A stretch of 34,612 nt of DNA from a virus. Position 1 is the first letter of the stretch. Each line of letters starts with the position of its first letter. The position numbers were made by a program, and so were the translations under genes. The stretch spans positions 1 to 34,612 of the IMG/VR virus record IMGVR_UViG_3300030104_004797; one strand, written 5' to 3'. Below, piece after piece: positions 1 through 7,166 of the stretch. The notes beneath the pieces were generated by a model. That model made no database searches. It was given only the letters and a program-made list of their open reading frames with translations, and had not been told where the DNA came from.

Positions 1-150
1 GGCCATGACGCCAGGAAAAAAGAAACCCGTCAAATGGGTGTGTTCTAGATGCAACACGACCAACTCGGGCATCGATACGAACTGTATGTACTGCCAGGCC
101 CCGAACCCCGATAACGATGAAGCATACTAATCTGACGATCGCGCTCGTCT
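1..150. repeat. Terminal direct repeat, left copy
   Basis: Bases 1-150 are repeated at 34463-34612 with one difference, C at 73 against T at 34535. The difference falls in an Ile codon of the small zinc-finger gene and is synonymous. The repeat shows that the sequence closes into a circle of 34,462 bp. It could be an assembly overlap of a circular or circularly permuted genome, or a true terminal redundancy. A mismatch inside an assembly overlap points to strain variation in the source population. Confidence 0.95.
5..130 (+). CDS. RanBP2-type zinc-finger mini-protein (left copy)
   Basis: This 41-residue protein has a basic N-terminus (MTPGKKKPVK) followed by a zinc finger spaced W-x-C-x2-C-x3-N-x6-C-x2-C. 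That is exactly the RanBP2-type spacing, including the Asn that in eukaryotic members contacts single-stranded RNA. Its stop overlaps the downstream spanin-like gene by 14 bases. In the circular genome its ATG overlaps the TGA of the preceding zinc-ribbon gene (ATGA). Its role is unknown; the position in a lysis cassette may simply reflect transcriptional hitch-hiking. It is the same gene as 34467-34592. Confidence 0.75.
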   Translation: MTPGKKKPVKWVCSRCNTTNSGIDTNCMYCQAPNPDNDEAY

Positions 151-758
151 TGGTCGCCTGCGCTTTGTTTGTGCGTGGGTGCCAGCACTCCGAAGCGCGG
201 TCGATATGGAAGATGCAAGCAGAGCGGGCAGCGTCTGAGGTAGACAGCCTGACCGAACAGCTCGTCGCGACACAAACAAACAACGACTCGCTGCGGGCGG
301 TGATTGCGACGACGGATTCGGCTTACACAGCAGACTCGATAGGCTGGCACATCGAGCGCCGTACTTGGGAGCAGCAGACCCTCTCAATCACCTCAACGTA
401 TGACGGCCTTAACGCCCGTCTGCGGGCTCTCGGCGATGAGTCGGTCGCCATACTCGCGGACTCACTCAGCGCAGCGCACGACGCGACTGTGGAGGCGTAT
501 GAGGCTCGCATAAACACCTACCAGCAGGAGACGACGTCGTTGCGTGTCCGGGTCGGCGATTTGCAGTCGTTAGTCGGTGGATTGGAGCTAGAGCTGGACA
601 CGCAGCGCCGGATCACGACGTCACAGAAACTCCAGATCGAGGCGTGGGAAAAAGTTGCAAACCCGCCCTGGCACAAGAAGATCGGTCGCGCGATTCCGTC
701 GCTTGGGGCAGGGGCGACTCTAGCTGTGCTCGGGTTGGTAGCAGCCGGGGCGCTGTAA
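117..758 (+). CDS. Candidate unimolecular spanin (lipoprotein with C-terminal membrane segment)
   Basis: The 213-residue product starts with a short hydrophobic signal ending in a lipobox, LVAC at residues 12-15. A long, polar, heptad-rich coiled-coil region follows, and a hydrophobic segment at about 193-213 (ending GATLAVLGLVAAGAL) closes the protein. N-terminal outer-membrane lipidation plus a C-terminal inner-membrane anchor is the topology of one-piece spanins, which fuse the two membranes in the last lysis step of phages of Gram-negative hosts. The gene follows holin-like and peptidase genes across the circle junction, which fits. It is longer than the classic u-spanin of phage T1 and more coiled-coil-rich, so an i-spanin or another membrane-tethered protein remains possible. 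Confidence 0.55.
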   Translation: MKHTNLTIALVLVACALFVRGCQHSEARSIWKMQAERAASEVDSLTEQLVATQTNNDSLRAVIATTDSAYTADSIGWHIERRTWEQQTLSITSTYDGLNARLRALGDESVAILADSLSAAHDATVEAYEARINTYQQETTSLRVRVGDLQSLVGGLELELDTQRRITTSQKLQIEAWEKVANPPWHKKIGRAIPSLGAGATLAVLGLVAAGAL

Positions 759-761
759 GCA

Positions 762-2024
762 ATGGCTGGCGGGAAAATCTGGGAACAGATCGAGGACGAC
801 TTCATTCTCAGAATGGTCGCTCTTGGTCGGACAAACCCTCAGATCCATGCTGGGTATGTCGCGAAATTTGGAAACCGACGGACACAGGCAGCACTGCGAA
901 AGCGCAGGGCAGACCTGGCGAGTGCTGACCCGATGCCCGAGGCCGACGATAAGGTACGGTACGCCGAAGACGACGACGCGCTGCACGTCACCGTCGTATC
1001 GGTTGGCAAGATCAAGACGATTGAAGACTTGCGGGAAGCTGCCGAGGTCGATCTAGAGGTTTGGGATGAGTTCAAAGCAGACGTGCGAAATCGATATGCA
1101 CCGATGAAGAACGCAGATGGCGACATCGTCGCAGTTGAAATCCGCTACATCAAAATCGAATACCGCAGGACCGCTCAGAGCCGTTTCGACCTAACGCCTG
1201 CGATCGTCAAGATCGCTAGACCAGTAACGCGCCAGCCAGGAACCGCGACCGGGGATGTGTCGGTCCACTTCGGCGACAAGCATATCCCGTTCGACTCGCC
1301 AAAAAACACGTCGATCCTCCATCAAATTCTGGAGATCACAGATCCAAGCGTTGTGGTCGATCATGGCGACACGCTCGATTGTGAGGCGATCTCACGGTTC
1401 CCCAAAGACCCGACCGACCGAACGACGCTCAAAGACGAGATCGAGCTGGGCATCAAGCATTTTGGCGAGGTCAGCTCATTGGTGAGCGAGTCCTGCCGCA
1501 AGGTGTGGCTGGAGGGCAACCACGAAGAACGCAAACGACGCATCGTCTGGGACTTGGCAGATAAGCGCGCTTACGGCGAACTCATCACGTTGCCGCACGT
1601 CATGGCCGCGCTTGAGTGGAGCAATTTGCTCGGGCTTGAGTCGCTAGGCTGGGAAGATTACCCGTACATCTCGACCGGGGAAAAGAAGAACTGGATCGCT
1701 TTATATGACAGGGTCATATGCAAGCACGGCGCGTCCAGTTCGGGCGATGTCGCTAAGAAAGAATATGAGAAGTACGGCAAAAGCGGACTCTCAGGCCATC
1801 TCCACCGTCAGCAGGTCCACAGTCGTCGCGACTGGAACGGCCAGCACCAATGGCACACGTTGGGGATGCTCGGCGAGATCCGCGATTCCTATGTGGACCA
1901 CGCAAACTGGCAGGCAGGGCTAATGGTGGTGCAATGGTCCCCGCGCAAAGACCGCTGGGCGTTTGAACCAATTCAGATCATCAACGGAGAGTGCTGGTTT
2001 CGAGGGATGCACCTCAAGGGTTAA
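762..2024 (+). CDS. HTH-metallophosphoesterase (calcineurin-like)
   Basis: 420 residues. The C-terminal two thirds carry the metal-site motifs of calcineurin-like phosphoesterases in order: GDKH (about 170-173), HGDTLD (about 201-206), GNHE (about 251-254), KHG (about 321) and GHLH (about 345-348). Residues 5-50 look like a helix-turn-helix or SANT-like DNA-binding domain rich in basic residues, suggesting a nucleic-acid substrate. The ATG lies 3 bases after the spanin-like stop. The gene ends convergently with the leftward gene at 2021, sharing TTAA. Related phage proteins are usually annotated as putative DNA-repair or nucleotide phosphoesterases. The actual substrate cannot be read from sequence. 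Confidence 0.85.
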   Translation: MAGGKIWEQIEDDFILRMVALGRTNPQIHAGYVAKFGNRRTQAALRKRRADLASADPMPEADDKVRYAEDDDALHVTVVSVGKIKTIEDLREAAEVDLEVWDEFKADVRNRYAPMKNADGDIVAVEIRYIKIEYRRTAQSRFDLTPAIVKIARPVTRQPGTATGDVSVHFGDKHIPFDSPKNTSILHQILEITDPSVVVDHGDTLDCEAISRFPKDPTDRTTLKDEIELGIKHFGEVSSLVSESCRKVWLEGNHEERKRRIVWDLADKRAYGELITLPHVMAALEWSNLLGLESLGWEDYPYISTGEKKNWIALYDRVICKHGASSSGDVAKKEYEKYGKSGLSGHLHRQQVHSRRDWNGQHQWHTLGMLGEIRDSYVDHANWQAGLMVVQWSPRKDRWAFEPIQIINGECWFRGMHLKG

Positions 2025-2506
2025 CCAGCGCCACCCTCCATCAGCTTAAGGCTGCACTGTAGCGACCCGCGCCGTTGGCTGAGTGACCACGCCAACTCCG
2101 AGCAGCTCCACCACTGAAGAATCCCGAGGTCTTGAGCAACACCGAACAGCGGCACTGATGCTTCGCGCCACACGCCGAGCATGGAGTCGGGATCGTCGCG
2201 ATCAGCTAGTACGACTGCCTGAAGATCAATCGCGTTAAAGTCAGCGATGATAAACCCGCCCTCTGGGAGTCCCATAAACGACTTCATTATCCTGTAGCAG
2301 TAAACCTTGTCGCCTTGTGCGCGCTTCGCAGCCGATACAAGGCCCATCGTTGTATAACATGGGGCGGATGCGGTGGGCGTCTCAGGTCTGCTAAGTATCG
2401 GAGTGGTGTACGTCGGAGGCTGGTCAAGCCAACCCTTACGCGCGTGGTCTGTGGTGTTATTGCAGCATTCCCTTACGCAAGTATCGTCGTGCTTCTTATC
2501 AGCCAC
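2021..2506 (-). CDS. Hypothetical protein downstream of the repressor
   Basis: 161 residues from a GTG start that overlaps the repressor stop by 8 bases. A GGAGG-type ribosome site sits just upstream inside the repressor gene, so the two are probably translationally coupled. The N-terminus is Cys/His-containing (DDTCVRECCNN). The middle has a hydrophobic beta-like stretch (GGFIIADFNAIDLQAVVLAD), and the C-terminus is Trp- and Ser-rich. I recognise no family. Being co-transcribed with the repressor from the lysogeny promoter makes it a candidate lysogenic-conversion or superinfection-exclusion gene, which is inference only. Confidence 0.6.
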   Translation of the reverse strand: MADKKHDDTCVRECCNNTTDHARKGWLDQPPTYTTPILSRPETPTASAPCYTTMGLVSAAKRAQGDKVYCYRIMKSFMGLPEGGFIIADFNAIDLQAVVLADRDDPDSMLGVWREASVPLFGVAQDLGILQWWSCSELAWSLSQRRGSLQCSLKLMEGGAG

Positions 2507-3059
2507 CTTTTGTCCCCTCCCCGAGTGCTTGCGCCTCTTCTCCGAACTTCGCGGTCTTTGCTTTTTCTGCGAGCTTTCTTGCCGCTATCGTTTCCTCGTC
2601 GGTCAATTCAGACATCGGCGTGAGTTCAAACCGCTCAATCGCGGCTAGCCTGCGTTCAATGTCGGACAGCGACGCATTTGCTTGCTTGGCTGTGGCGAGA
2701 GTCTCCTGGAGCGCGAGCTGGTCGCTCTGACCCTTGTCATAGCCGACGCCAACCTGGAGCGCAGTAAGCTGGTCCGGGCTGACTTGACCGGACGCCACAT
2801 CAACCACGACATCGAGCCGTTGGGCTAGATCAGAGCGATCGCCGGACTTCATAGAGCCTTGGCCTGTAATGAGCCAGTGCCCGTCGATGTCGAGAGCTTC
2901 GACAAACTTGGCGACGATGTCTGGGTTGGGCAGGACTTTGCTTTTCCATCGTGTCACCTGTGCTGGGGACACCCCCATCGCCTTTGCAATGTCTTTCTGT
3001 TCTCGCCGATCCGCTGCCAGTGCCATCGTAAGTCGCTTGTGGAAGGTCGATTGACTCAT
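2499..3059 (-). CDS. XRE-family repressor (CI-like, no peptidase domain)
   Basis: 186 residues. Residues 6-65 form an XRE helix-turn-helix (QKDIAKAMGVSPAQVTRWK). The rest is alpha-helical and coiled-coil-like. No S24/LexA-type Ser-Lys cleavage domain is visible, so induction is probably not by RecA-stimulated self-cleavage. I chose the ATG at 3059 because the HTH begins right after it. The frame stays open further upstream across the divergent promoter, but that extension would be encoded opposite the rightward gene. A candidate ribosome site AAGGA lies 12 bases upstream. This is the likely lysogeny repressor. Confidence 0.8.
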   Translation of the reverse strand: MSQSTFHKRLTMALAADRREQKDIAKAMGVSPAQVTRWKSKVLPNPDIVAKFVEALDIDGHWLITGQGSMKSGDRSDLAQRLDVVVDVASGQVSPDQLTALQVGVGYDKGQSDQLALQETLATAKQANASLSDIERRLAAIERFELTPMSELTDEETIAARKLAEKAKTAKFGEEAQALGEGTKGG

Positions 3060-3077
3060 CTGTTTTGTGGTCCTTGC

Positions 3078-3108
3078 ATTATTTAGGCGGTGGGGTTCCA
3101 TTTGTCTA
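3078..3108 (-). promoter_or_regulatory. Candidate leftward repressor promoter
   Basis: Read leftward, TAGACA (3103-3108) and AATAAT (3078-3083) each match the sigma-70 consensus hexamers at 5 of 6 positions, with a 19-base spacer. TAAATA with a 17-base spacer is an alternative -10. The site would give a short leader before the repressor ATG at 3059. Its -35 box overlaps the -10 box of the rightward promoter. Confidence 0.4.
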
Positions 3109-3112
3109 CAAT
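3107..3112 (+). promoter_or_regulatory. Candidate rightward early -10 box (TACAAT)
   Basis: TACAAT matches TATAAT at 5 of 6 positions but has no good -35 box, as is common for activator-dependent or repressor-controlled phage promoters. Transcription would begin near 3119, just upstream of AAGAG (3121-3125) and the ATG at 3132. This favours 3132 over 3111 as the start of the first rightward gene. Confidence 0.35.
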
Positions 3113-3131
3113 GAAAACCCAAGAGACTGAT

Positions 3132-3314
3132 ATGTATTCCAGCCATCTCACGCGCCATGACACCGACTCTATCACGTATGACCCTGTCGTGTCTACCCGC
3201 TTTCCAAAACAGCTTACCAGCTACCTCAAACAGGCAACTGGACAGCGCGTATCGGAAATCGTGAGGCGGTTGCTGTATGCCGAGGTCGAGCGCCTTCGAG
3301 GGCTCGACGGATGA
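3132..3314 (+). CDS. Ribbon-helix-helix regulator (Cro-position gene)
   Basis: 60 residues from ATG 3132, preceded by AAGAG at 7 bases' distance; ATG 3111 would add 7 residues. The C-terminal half (VVSTRFPKQLTSYLKQ then SEIVRRLLYAEVERL) fits a CopG/Arc-type ribbon-helix-helix fold: a short basic strand followed by two helices. It is the first rightward gene and diverges from the repressor, the place of Cro or an early antirepressor in lambdoid layouts. It probably acts on the shared promoter region. Confidence 0.6.
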   Translation: MYSSHLTRHDTDSITYDPVVSTRFPKQLTSYLKQATGQRVSEIVRRLLYAEVERLRGLDG

Positions 3315-3399
3315 CGACTCTTTGGGCATCACTCGCGACACGATCTGTGAGATGTGTTCCATGAGAGGAAATATCACGCAAGTCGGTTGCGGAAACGCA

Positions 3400-3420
3400 C
3401 CTGTTAAGCACCAAAACAGG
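3400..3420. repeat. Small inverted repeat in the gap after the RHH gene
   Basis: CCTGTT and AACAGG are separated by 9 bases within the 146-base gap 3315-3460. It could be an operator half-site pair or a weak hairpin. I see no gene or clear promoter elsewhere in the gap. Confidence 0.3.
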
Positions 3421-3460
3421 CAATCCACGAAACGCACTCACAACTCGGGGGGAGATTTGA

Positions 3461-3916
3461 GTGACGATATACGACAAGAAGCAAGTACAGCGGTTGATGG
3501 CGGGGTTCGCGCACAAGGACGCGAATCCGAACTCAAAGAAGGCCGCAGCGAGATATGGCCTGGATGTTTCGACTCTGAGGCGCTACTCGCGTGGTCAAGG
3601 TACTCCGCTCATACGGCTGGAATCCTATCTGACATCGTCGCAGCATCCGCATCGAATAGCAGCCGCGATGTTGAGGGCAGCGGACGAGACGCAAATCAAA
3701 GGGATGTCGCAGACGGAACTGCTGGACCAGTTGGAGTGGCCTGCGACCGACCCGTCGACATGGGCGTGGGCCGACCTAGCTCTGCAATGGGAGCGGAAAG
3801 CAACGACAGCGATACGCCAGAGCGCGATTCTGGTGGAGCTGGCGAAGCGGAGAGTCCCGGTCTCCGACGCATTACGACAGAGGTGGTCCAGTGGAGTTTC
3901 TCGGACGACCCCGTAG
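3461..3916 (+). CDS. Early HTH-like protein
   Basis: 151 residues from GTG 3461, with a strong GGGGGGAG ribosome site about 7 bases upstream. Residues 1-45 look like a helix-turn-helix (KKAAARYGLDVSTLRRYSRGQ), so a DNA-binding early regulator is plausible. The remainder is helical with a Trp-rich segment (EWPATDPSTWAWADLALQWE). It sits where lambdoid phages carry cII-type regulators. The other frame across the same bases (3277-4095) is open but reads as Ser/Arg/Gly-rich shadow until its last 50 codons. Confidence 0.6.
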   Translation: MTIYDKKQVQRLMAGFAHKDANPNSKKAAARYGLDVSTLRRYSRGQGTPLIRLESYLTSSQHPHRIAAAMLRAADETQIKGMSQTELLDQLEWPATDPSTWAWADLALQWERKATTAIRQSAILVELAKRRVPVSDALRQRWSSGVSRTTP

Positions 3917-3933
3917 TTCGGTTTAAGGAAGCG

Positions 3934-4095
3934 ATGGCCGCGCACGAAACGGAACGCCGCAACGGTGCGCCTGCCGACCACTGGTACGACGTCGCGCTAC
4001 ACGCGGCGCGCTGCATCCCGCACGACGAGTTCCCCGGAGATCCATTCGCTCAGTACAAGAACAGCGAACGGTACAAGGGGAGCATCGCACAATGA
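3934..4095 (+). CDS. Small hypothetical early protein
   Basis: 53 residues (MAAHETERRNGAPADHWYDV at the start). ATG 3934 is preceded by AAGGAA, three bases away, and lies 17 bases after the upstream stop. A GTG at 3883 would extend it by 17 residues into the upstream gene. The protein is acidic and His-rich (ARCIPHDEF), with no family recognised. The stop overlaps the next ATG (ATGA), indicating coupled translation. Confidence 0.45.
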   Translation: MAAHETERRNGAPADHWYDVALHAARCIPHDEFPGDPFAQYKNSERYKGSIAQ

Positions 4096-4190
4096 TGAAA
4101 AAGCTGTGGGAACGGGAACCAATCCTAGCGATGGCGATGGAGCTTGTGGCAGTGCTCGTCGCGCTGGGTTTTTTAGTTGCATTGCATTGA
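4092..4190 (+). CDS. Tiny single-span membrane protein
   Basis: 32 residues: a charged N-terminus (MMKKLWEREPI) and one hydrophobic span (MELVAVLVALGFLVALH). The ATG overlaps the upstream TGA by the ATGA pattern. It is one of several tiny membrane proteins in this phage placed by start-stop overlaps. The function is unknown. Confidence 0.5.
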   Translation: MMKKLWEREPILAMAMELVAVLVALGFLVALH

Positions 4191-4216
4191 CACATCACTC
4201 AACGGAGAAGCGCGAT

Positions 4217-4567
4217 ATGATCGCTACAGACGATTACACGCCGACGCCGTGGAATAGGCGAGGCGAGCGATGGCTCGAAACCATCGAGTATGACGATGGC
4301 TCGACTCAGGTGATTCGCCACGGCCCAGAAGACCCGGTCGACGACACTGAGTATTCAGAGCTGTTCCTTCAGCTCAAGGCCAGGCTCGCAGAGATGGACA
4401 TCGAGGCGCCGTCATTTTTTGCGGCGCTGAAGAAAGCGGAACAGGACATCAACCCCATCCAAGATGAGGCGATGGAGTTCTTGGAGAAGCACGGACCACC
4501 AGCTCACCTCAGACGCGACGATCGTGAGTGGCAAGACGAGTACGATTGGCGCACGGGGAGGTGGTAG
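4217..4567 (+). CDS. Hypothetical acidic early protein
   Basis: 116 residues from ATG 4217, with GGAG 9 bases upstream. The protein is strongly acidic, Trp/Tyr-rich and predicted soluble. It begins MIATDDYTPTPWNRRGERWL and ends REWQDEYDWRTGRW. I recognise no domain. It directly precedes the annealing protein, one base apart, so it may be a recombination accessory or a host-takeover protein. Confidence 0.6.
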   Translation: MIATDDYTPTPWNRRGERWLETIEYDDGSTQVIRHGPEDPVDDTEYSELFLQLKARLAEMDIEAPSFFAALKKAEQDINPIQDEAMEFLEKHGPPAHLRRDDREWQDEYDWRTGRW

Positions 4568-4568
4568 G

Positions 4569-5078
4569 ATGGGACGCTTCAATCTGGACGATTACGTCGA
4601 GGTTAAGGATCGCATACCGCTTTTTCTCGCGGAGCATCCCGACGGGCGCATCGTGACGACGCTGGTGCATTTCGATTTCGCATCAACCCCAGCCGTATGC
4701 GTGGTCCGCGCAGAGTTATATCGCGACCACGACGCGACAGAGCCGATGGCAACCGGCCTGGCCTATGAGCGCGAGACGGGGATGGTGAACAAGACGTCCT
4801 TTATAGAGAACTGCGAAACGAGTGCCATTGGACGCGCGTGCGCGAACGCGAACTACACGGGCAACGGGCAACGCCCTTCCCGACAAGAGATGGAAAAGGT
4901 CGAGCGCGTGAACGCCGAAGTCGAAACGCTGATCGGCGAACTCGACGCGCTCAAGAGGAAGGTGAAGGACGAGACGTTGAGAGAGGCGGCAGTAAAAGCG
5001 ATTGAGAAAGCTGATCCCGCCCAGCTCCGCAAAGGAATCGCAGTTCTCACGGCCCATATCGAGGAGAAAGCGGCATGA
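4569..5078 (+). CDS. ERF/Sak3-like single-strand annealing protein (putative)
   Basis: 169 residues. The N-terminal 115 residues follow the pattern of a phage family often placed with ERF-like annealing proteins: an opening MGRFNLDDY, a beta-rich core, the conserved segment TSFIENCETSAIGRACANAN (about 76-95), and a charged helical C-terminus. These proteins anneal complementary single strands in phage recombination. The next gene encodes an SSB-like protein with an acidic tail and overlaps by ATGA, which supports a recombination module. The ATG follows the upstream TAG by one base. The assignment rests on the remembered motif. Confidence 0.6.
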   Translation: MGRFNLDDYVEVKDRIPLFLAEHPDGRIVTTLVHFDFASTPAVCVVRAELYRDHDATEPMATGLAYERETGMVNKTSFIENCETSAIGRACANANYTGNGQRPSRQEMEKVERVNAEVETLIGELDALKRKVKDETLREAAVKAIEKADPAQLRKGIAVLTAHIEEKAA

Positions 5079-5398
5079 TGGAAGTGAACGGAAAGGTCAT
5101 CCAAGTCCTTGAGCTACAGTCAGGCCAGGGCAAAAACGGTGAGTGGAGGCGTCAGGAGTTCATCGTCGACATCACCGAAGGTAAGTGGACCAAGCACCTC
5201 GCATTGCAGATGTGGGGGGACAAAATCGTGCCGCTCAACGTAGGCGATACGATCAACGCGCAAGTCGGCGCGAAGTCGCGCGAGTACAACAGCAGATGGT
5301 ATACCGACCTCACGGTTGTTTCGCTCGTAAAAAGCGAGGCTGCTCCTAAGCCCACCGGCATAACAGCATCCGATATGGATGACGGGTTGCCGTTTTGA
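5075..5398 (+). CDS. DUF3127-type OB-fold single-strand DNA-binding protein
   Basis: 107 residues. It opens with the DUF3127-like pattern MEVNGKVIQVLELQSGQGK, continues with QEFIVDI, LQMWGDKI and the segment SREYNSRWYTDLTV, as expected of a single OB fold. It ends DMDDGLPF, closely resembling the acidic SSB C-terminal tip that recruits replication and repair partners. It probably coats single-stranded DNA for the adjacent annealing protein and for replication. The start overlaps the upstream stop by ATGA. Confidence 0.8.
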   Translation: MMEVNGKVIQVLELQSGQGKNGEWRRQEFIVDITEGKWTKHLALQMWGDKIVPLNVGDTINAQVGAKSREYNSRWYTDLTVVSLVKSEAAPKPTGITASDMDDGLPF

Positions 5399-5658
5399 TT
5401 GCGCGGAACGGGCCGAAGGAAGGGAGTCAGTGCCACACGGTGCTGCATTTCATCCAGCGGCACGGAGGGATCACTCCAGCCGACGCCATACAGTTCGGTT
5501 GCTACCGGCTCGCGGCTAGGGTGAAGGATCTGCGCGACATGGGTTACAACATCGTAACAAAGGACACGAAGCACGACGGCGGCACTCATGCTCGATATGA
5601 GTTCGACCGCAGCGACTACCAGCGCGAGGTCGCTGGGCAGATGTCCTTTTTCGGGTAG
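5395..5658 (+). CDS. Small winged-helix/HTH protein
   Basis: 87 residues from a TTG overlapping the upstream TGA. HGGITPADAIQFGCYRLAARVKDLRDMGYNI is a compact HTH (here cut by key residues: ITPADA, YRLAARV, DLRDMGYNI) of a type common in phage early operons. The C-terminal end MSFFG is a short hydrophobic tip. It is likely a DNA-binding accessory in replication or transcription. A start further inside would cut into the HTH, so the TTG is preferred. Confidence 0.65.
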   Translation: MIARNGPKEGSQCHTVLHFIQRHGGITPADAIQFGCYRLAARVKDLRDMGYNIVTKDTKHDGGTHARYEFDRSDYQREVAGQMSFFG

Positions 5659-5668
5659 GGGGCGCTCA

Positions 5669-5863
5669 ATGCAATACGTCCCACAAGCTGAGTTTTTGAG
5701 GCGAGGCGAGCTGCTGGCCCGACTCGGGATCTCACGAAAGACACTCTATAACTGGGTGCGAGACGGCTTCTTCCCGAAGCCTATCAAGCGCGGGGCCGTG
5801 CAACTATGGACCGAAGCTGATCTGGCTGAATGGGCGCAGAGCGCGAGGGGGGATGATGAGTAG
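5669..5863 (+). CDS. AlpA/MerR-like HTH protein, candidate excisionase
   Basis: 64 residues from ATG 5669 with a G-rich ribosome site (GGGGG) 8 bases upstream. The protein is nearly all an AlpA-type winged HTH: RRGELLARLGISRKTLYNW, then GFFPKPIK and a DLAEWAQ wing. Such proteins serve as excisionases or transcription activators of integrase in temperate phages. It lies in the early operon some 2.5 kb upstream of attP, so a recombination directionality factor is a reasonable but unproven role. Confidence 0.65.
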   Translation: MQYVPQAEFLRRGELLARLGISRKTLYNWVRDGFFPKPIKRGAVQLWTEADLAEWAQSARGDDE

Positions 5864-6215
5864 ACTGCCCTTCGCTACCGGCAAGCAGGCAATGGCTCTG
5901 CGTCGGACGAGGCTGCGCTCGAGGCCAAGACCGCCGGGCGAGTTTCTCCGCGTCTATGGAGGCCAAGAGCGAGTGCGCTGGCAAAAGGGGCGTCACTGCG
6001 ATTTCTGCGGTGCGACACCCCCAACAGAGATGGCGCATATCACGAACGGCGGCATGGGGAGGAAGGCTGACGCTCAGTTCACTGTCTCTGCCTGCCGGAG
6101 TTGCCACCACGAACTCGATCACGGCATCGGGAAGAAGGGGATGGAGCGGAGGCACGGCATCAGCCTGCGCGAGCTCGCCAAGAAAGTCGACGACGAATAC
6201 CACCTACCGTTTTGA
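5853..6215 (+). CDS. HNH-like zinc-binding nuclease-related protein
   Basis: 120 residues; the start overlaps the upstream gene by 11 bases. A basic N-terminus (residues 10-30, several RxR) precedes a CDFCG knuckle at about 49-53. An AHI histidine motif, GGMGRK and a second knuckle CRSCHHELDHG (about 80-90) follow. This resembles phage HNH/DUF968-type proteins, which act as structure-specific or recombination nucleases. Whether the catalytic set is complete is uncertain. Confidence 0.6.
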   Translation: MMSRLPFATGKQAMALRRTRLRSRPRPPGEFLRVYGGQERVRWQKGRHCDFCGATPPTEMAHITNGGMGRKADAQFTVSACRSCHHELDHGIGKKGMERRHGISLRELAKKVDDEYHLPF

Positions 6216-6340
6216 TGCTCTCACCGTACTGGCACGGCGTCGTGATTGCGACGATCGCTATGGCGGTCGCGTCCTGGCCGGTGATTTACAGGCTTGGCAT
6301 CGAGAAAGGCCAGAGCCACTGGCGCGGTCCCAGACGATGA
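6215..6340 (+). CDS. Tiny single-span membrane protein
   Basis: 41 residues; the hydrophobic span GVVIATIAMAVASWPVIY is followed by a basic tail (HWRGPRR). The ATG shares one base with the upstream TGA (TGATG). It overlaps the next tiny membrane gene by four bases, forming a coupled pair. The function is unknown. Confidence 0.5.
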   Translation: MLSPYWHGVVIATIAMAVASWPVIYRLGIEKGQSHWRGPRR

Positions 6341-6423
6341 GGTGGCTGTGTCTTGGGTTTTTGGTCGGCTTATGCACAGGGCCGCTCTTATTGTACTACA
6401 TGGTCTGGAGTGATCAGCCGTGA
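6337..6423 (+). CDS. Tiny single-span membrane protein (28 residues)
   Basis: The product is MRWLCLGFLVGLCTGPLLLY plus eight residues: one Cys-containing hydrophobic span and a short tail. Both ends are locked by overlaps: ATGA with the upstream stop and GTGA with the next start. That regular coupling is the main support for such a short gene. Confidence 0.45.
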   Translation: MRWLCLGFLVGLCTGPLLLYYMVWSDQP

Positions 6424-7166
6424 CTGACCTCACAGACGAAGAGATCGAGGTCGCGCATCGAGCGGCAGCTAGGTGGGGTTATACCGACGAGCCGTCGTTT
6501 GGCGACATCATCGACGAGCTCACGCCGGACTATGCTTGCAAAGGCGACGTGCAGCGCGGTTATGCGGTTGACGCCAATAAGGTGCCATGCCGAGATCGAG
6601 CACAGATTGAGCGGTGGCATCGCGTCAAGAACTATGCAATCACGCTAGTCCCGGAGGAATTGCGCGACGGTCGACCGCTTCACCAACGGGTGTCAGGCGA
6701 TCCCACAAAGCCGTCAAAGAAGCGCCGGAAGTTGTGCCCGGCCTGTAGCATCAATTACATGAGCGCCTCGGCTAAGACCTGTCGACCATGCGCCGCTTCT
6801 GAAATTAAGAAGTGTGAGCGAGACGGATGCGAGGAACCAAGCCATGAGCCGCGCGGCAAGTTCTGTAGCCGTAAGTGCCAGCGGATCGCGCAGAAGGCCG
6901 CAGCGAAGCCTGAGTGCAAACGCGATGGATGCAACGAACGGGTTAAGCAGCGTCAGTCCAAATATTGCAGCCATGAGTGCTGGACTCGACACCTTCGCAG
7001 CTCAAGAATCAAACGCGAGTGCTACAAGTGTTCTGACGAGTTTGTTACCGACTACACCTCAGACCAACGCTACTGCAAAGCGTGTCGAGGCCGAAACAAG
7101 AAAACCGTCGGAGCGACCCACGACTACGGGTTCGCGTATGAGCATCTGCCCCGGAGGTTGGGTTGA
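6420..7166 (+). CDS. Multi-zinc-knuckle protein
   Basis: 248 residues from a GTG overlapping the upstream TGA. The N-terminal 100 residues are a soluble domain with an HTH-like acidic start. From about residue 100 there are repeated Cys pairs: CPAC, CRPC, then two similar CERDGC/CKRDGC units each followed by FCSRKC/YCSHEC, then CYKC and CKAC. This suggests at least three zinc modules, the middle two clearly internal duplicates. Nucleic-acid binding is likely; no precise family is recognised. GGAGG near its end serves the next gene. Confidence 0.65.
   Translation: MTDLTDEEIEVAHRAAARWGYTDEPSFGDIIDELTPDYACKGDVQRGYAVDANKVPCRDRAQIERWHRVKNYAITLVPEELRDGRPLHQRVSGDPTKPSKKRRKLCPACSINYMSASAKTCRPCAASEIKKCERDGCEEPSHEPRGKFCSRKCQRIAQKAAAKPECKRDGCNERVKQRQSKYCSHECWTRHLRSSRIKRECYKCSDEFVTDYTSDQRYCKACRGRNKKTVGATHDYGFAYEHLPRRLG

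Noticed and set aside
3277-3933. Long open frame (part of 3277-4095) overlapping the early HTH gene
   Set aside because: Composition is Ser/Arg/Gly-rich and without domain; the other frame has a strong ribosome site and an HTH. Only the final 53 codons (3934-4095) look like a gene.
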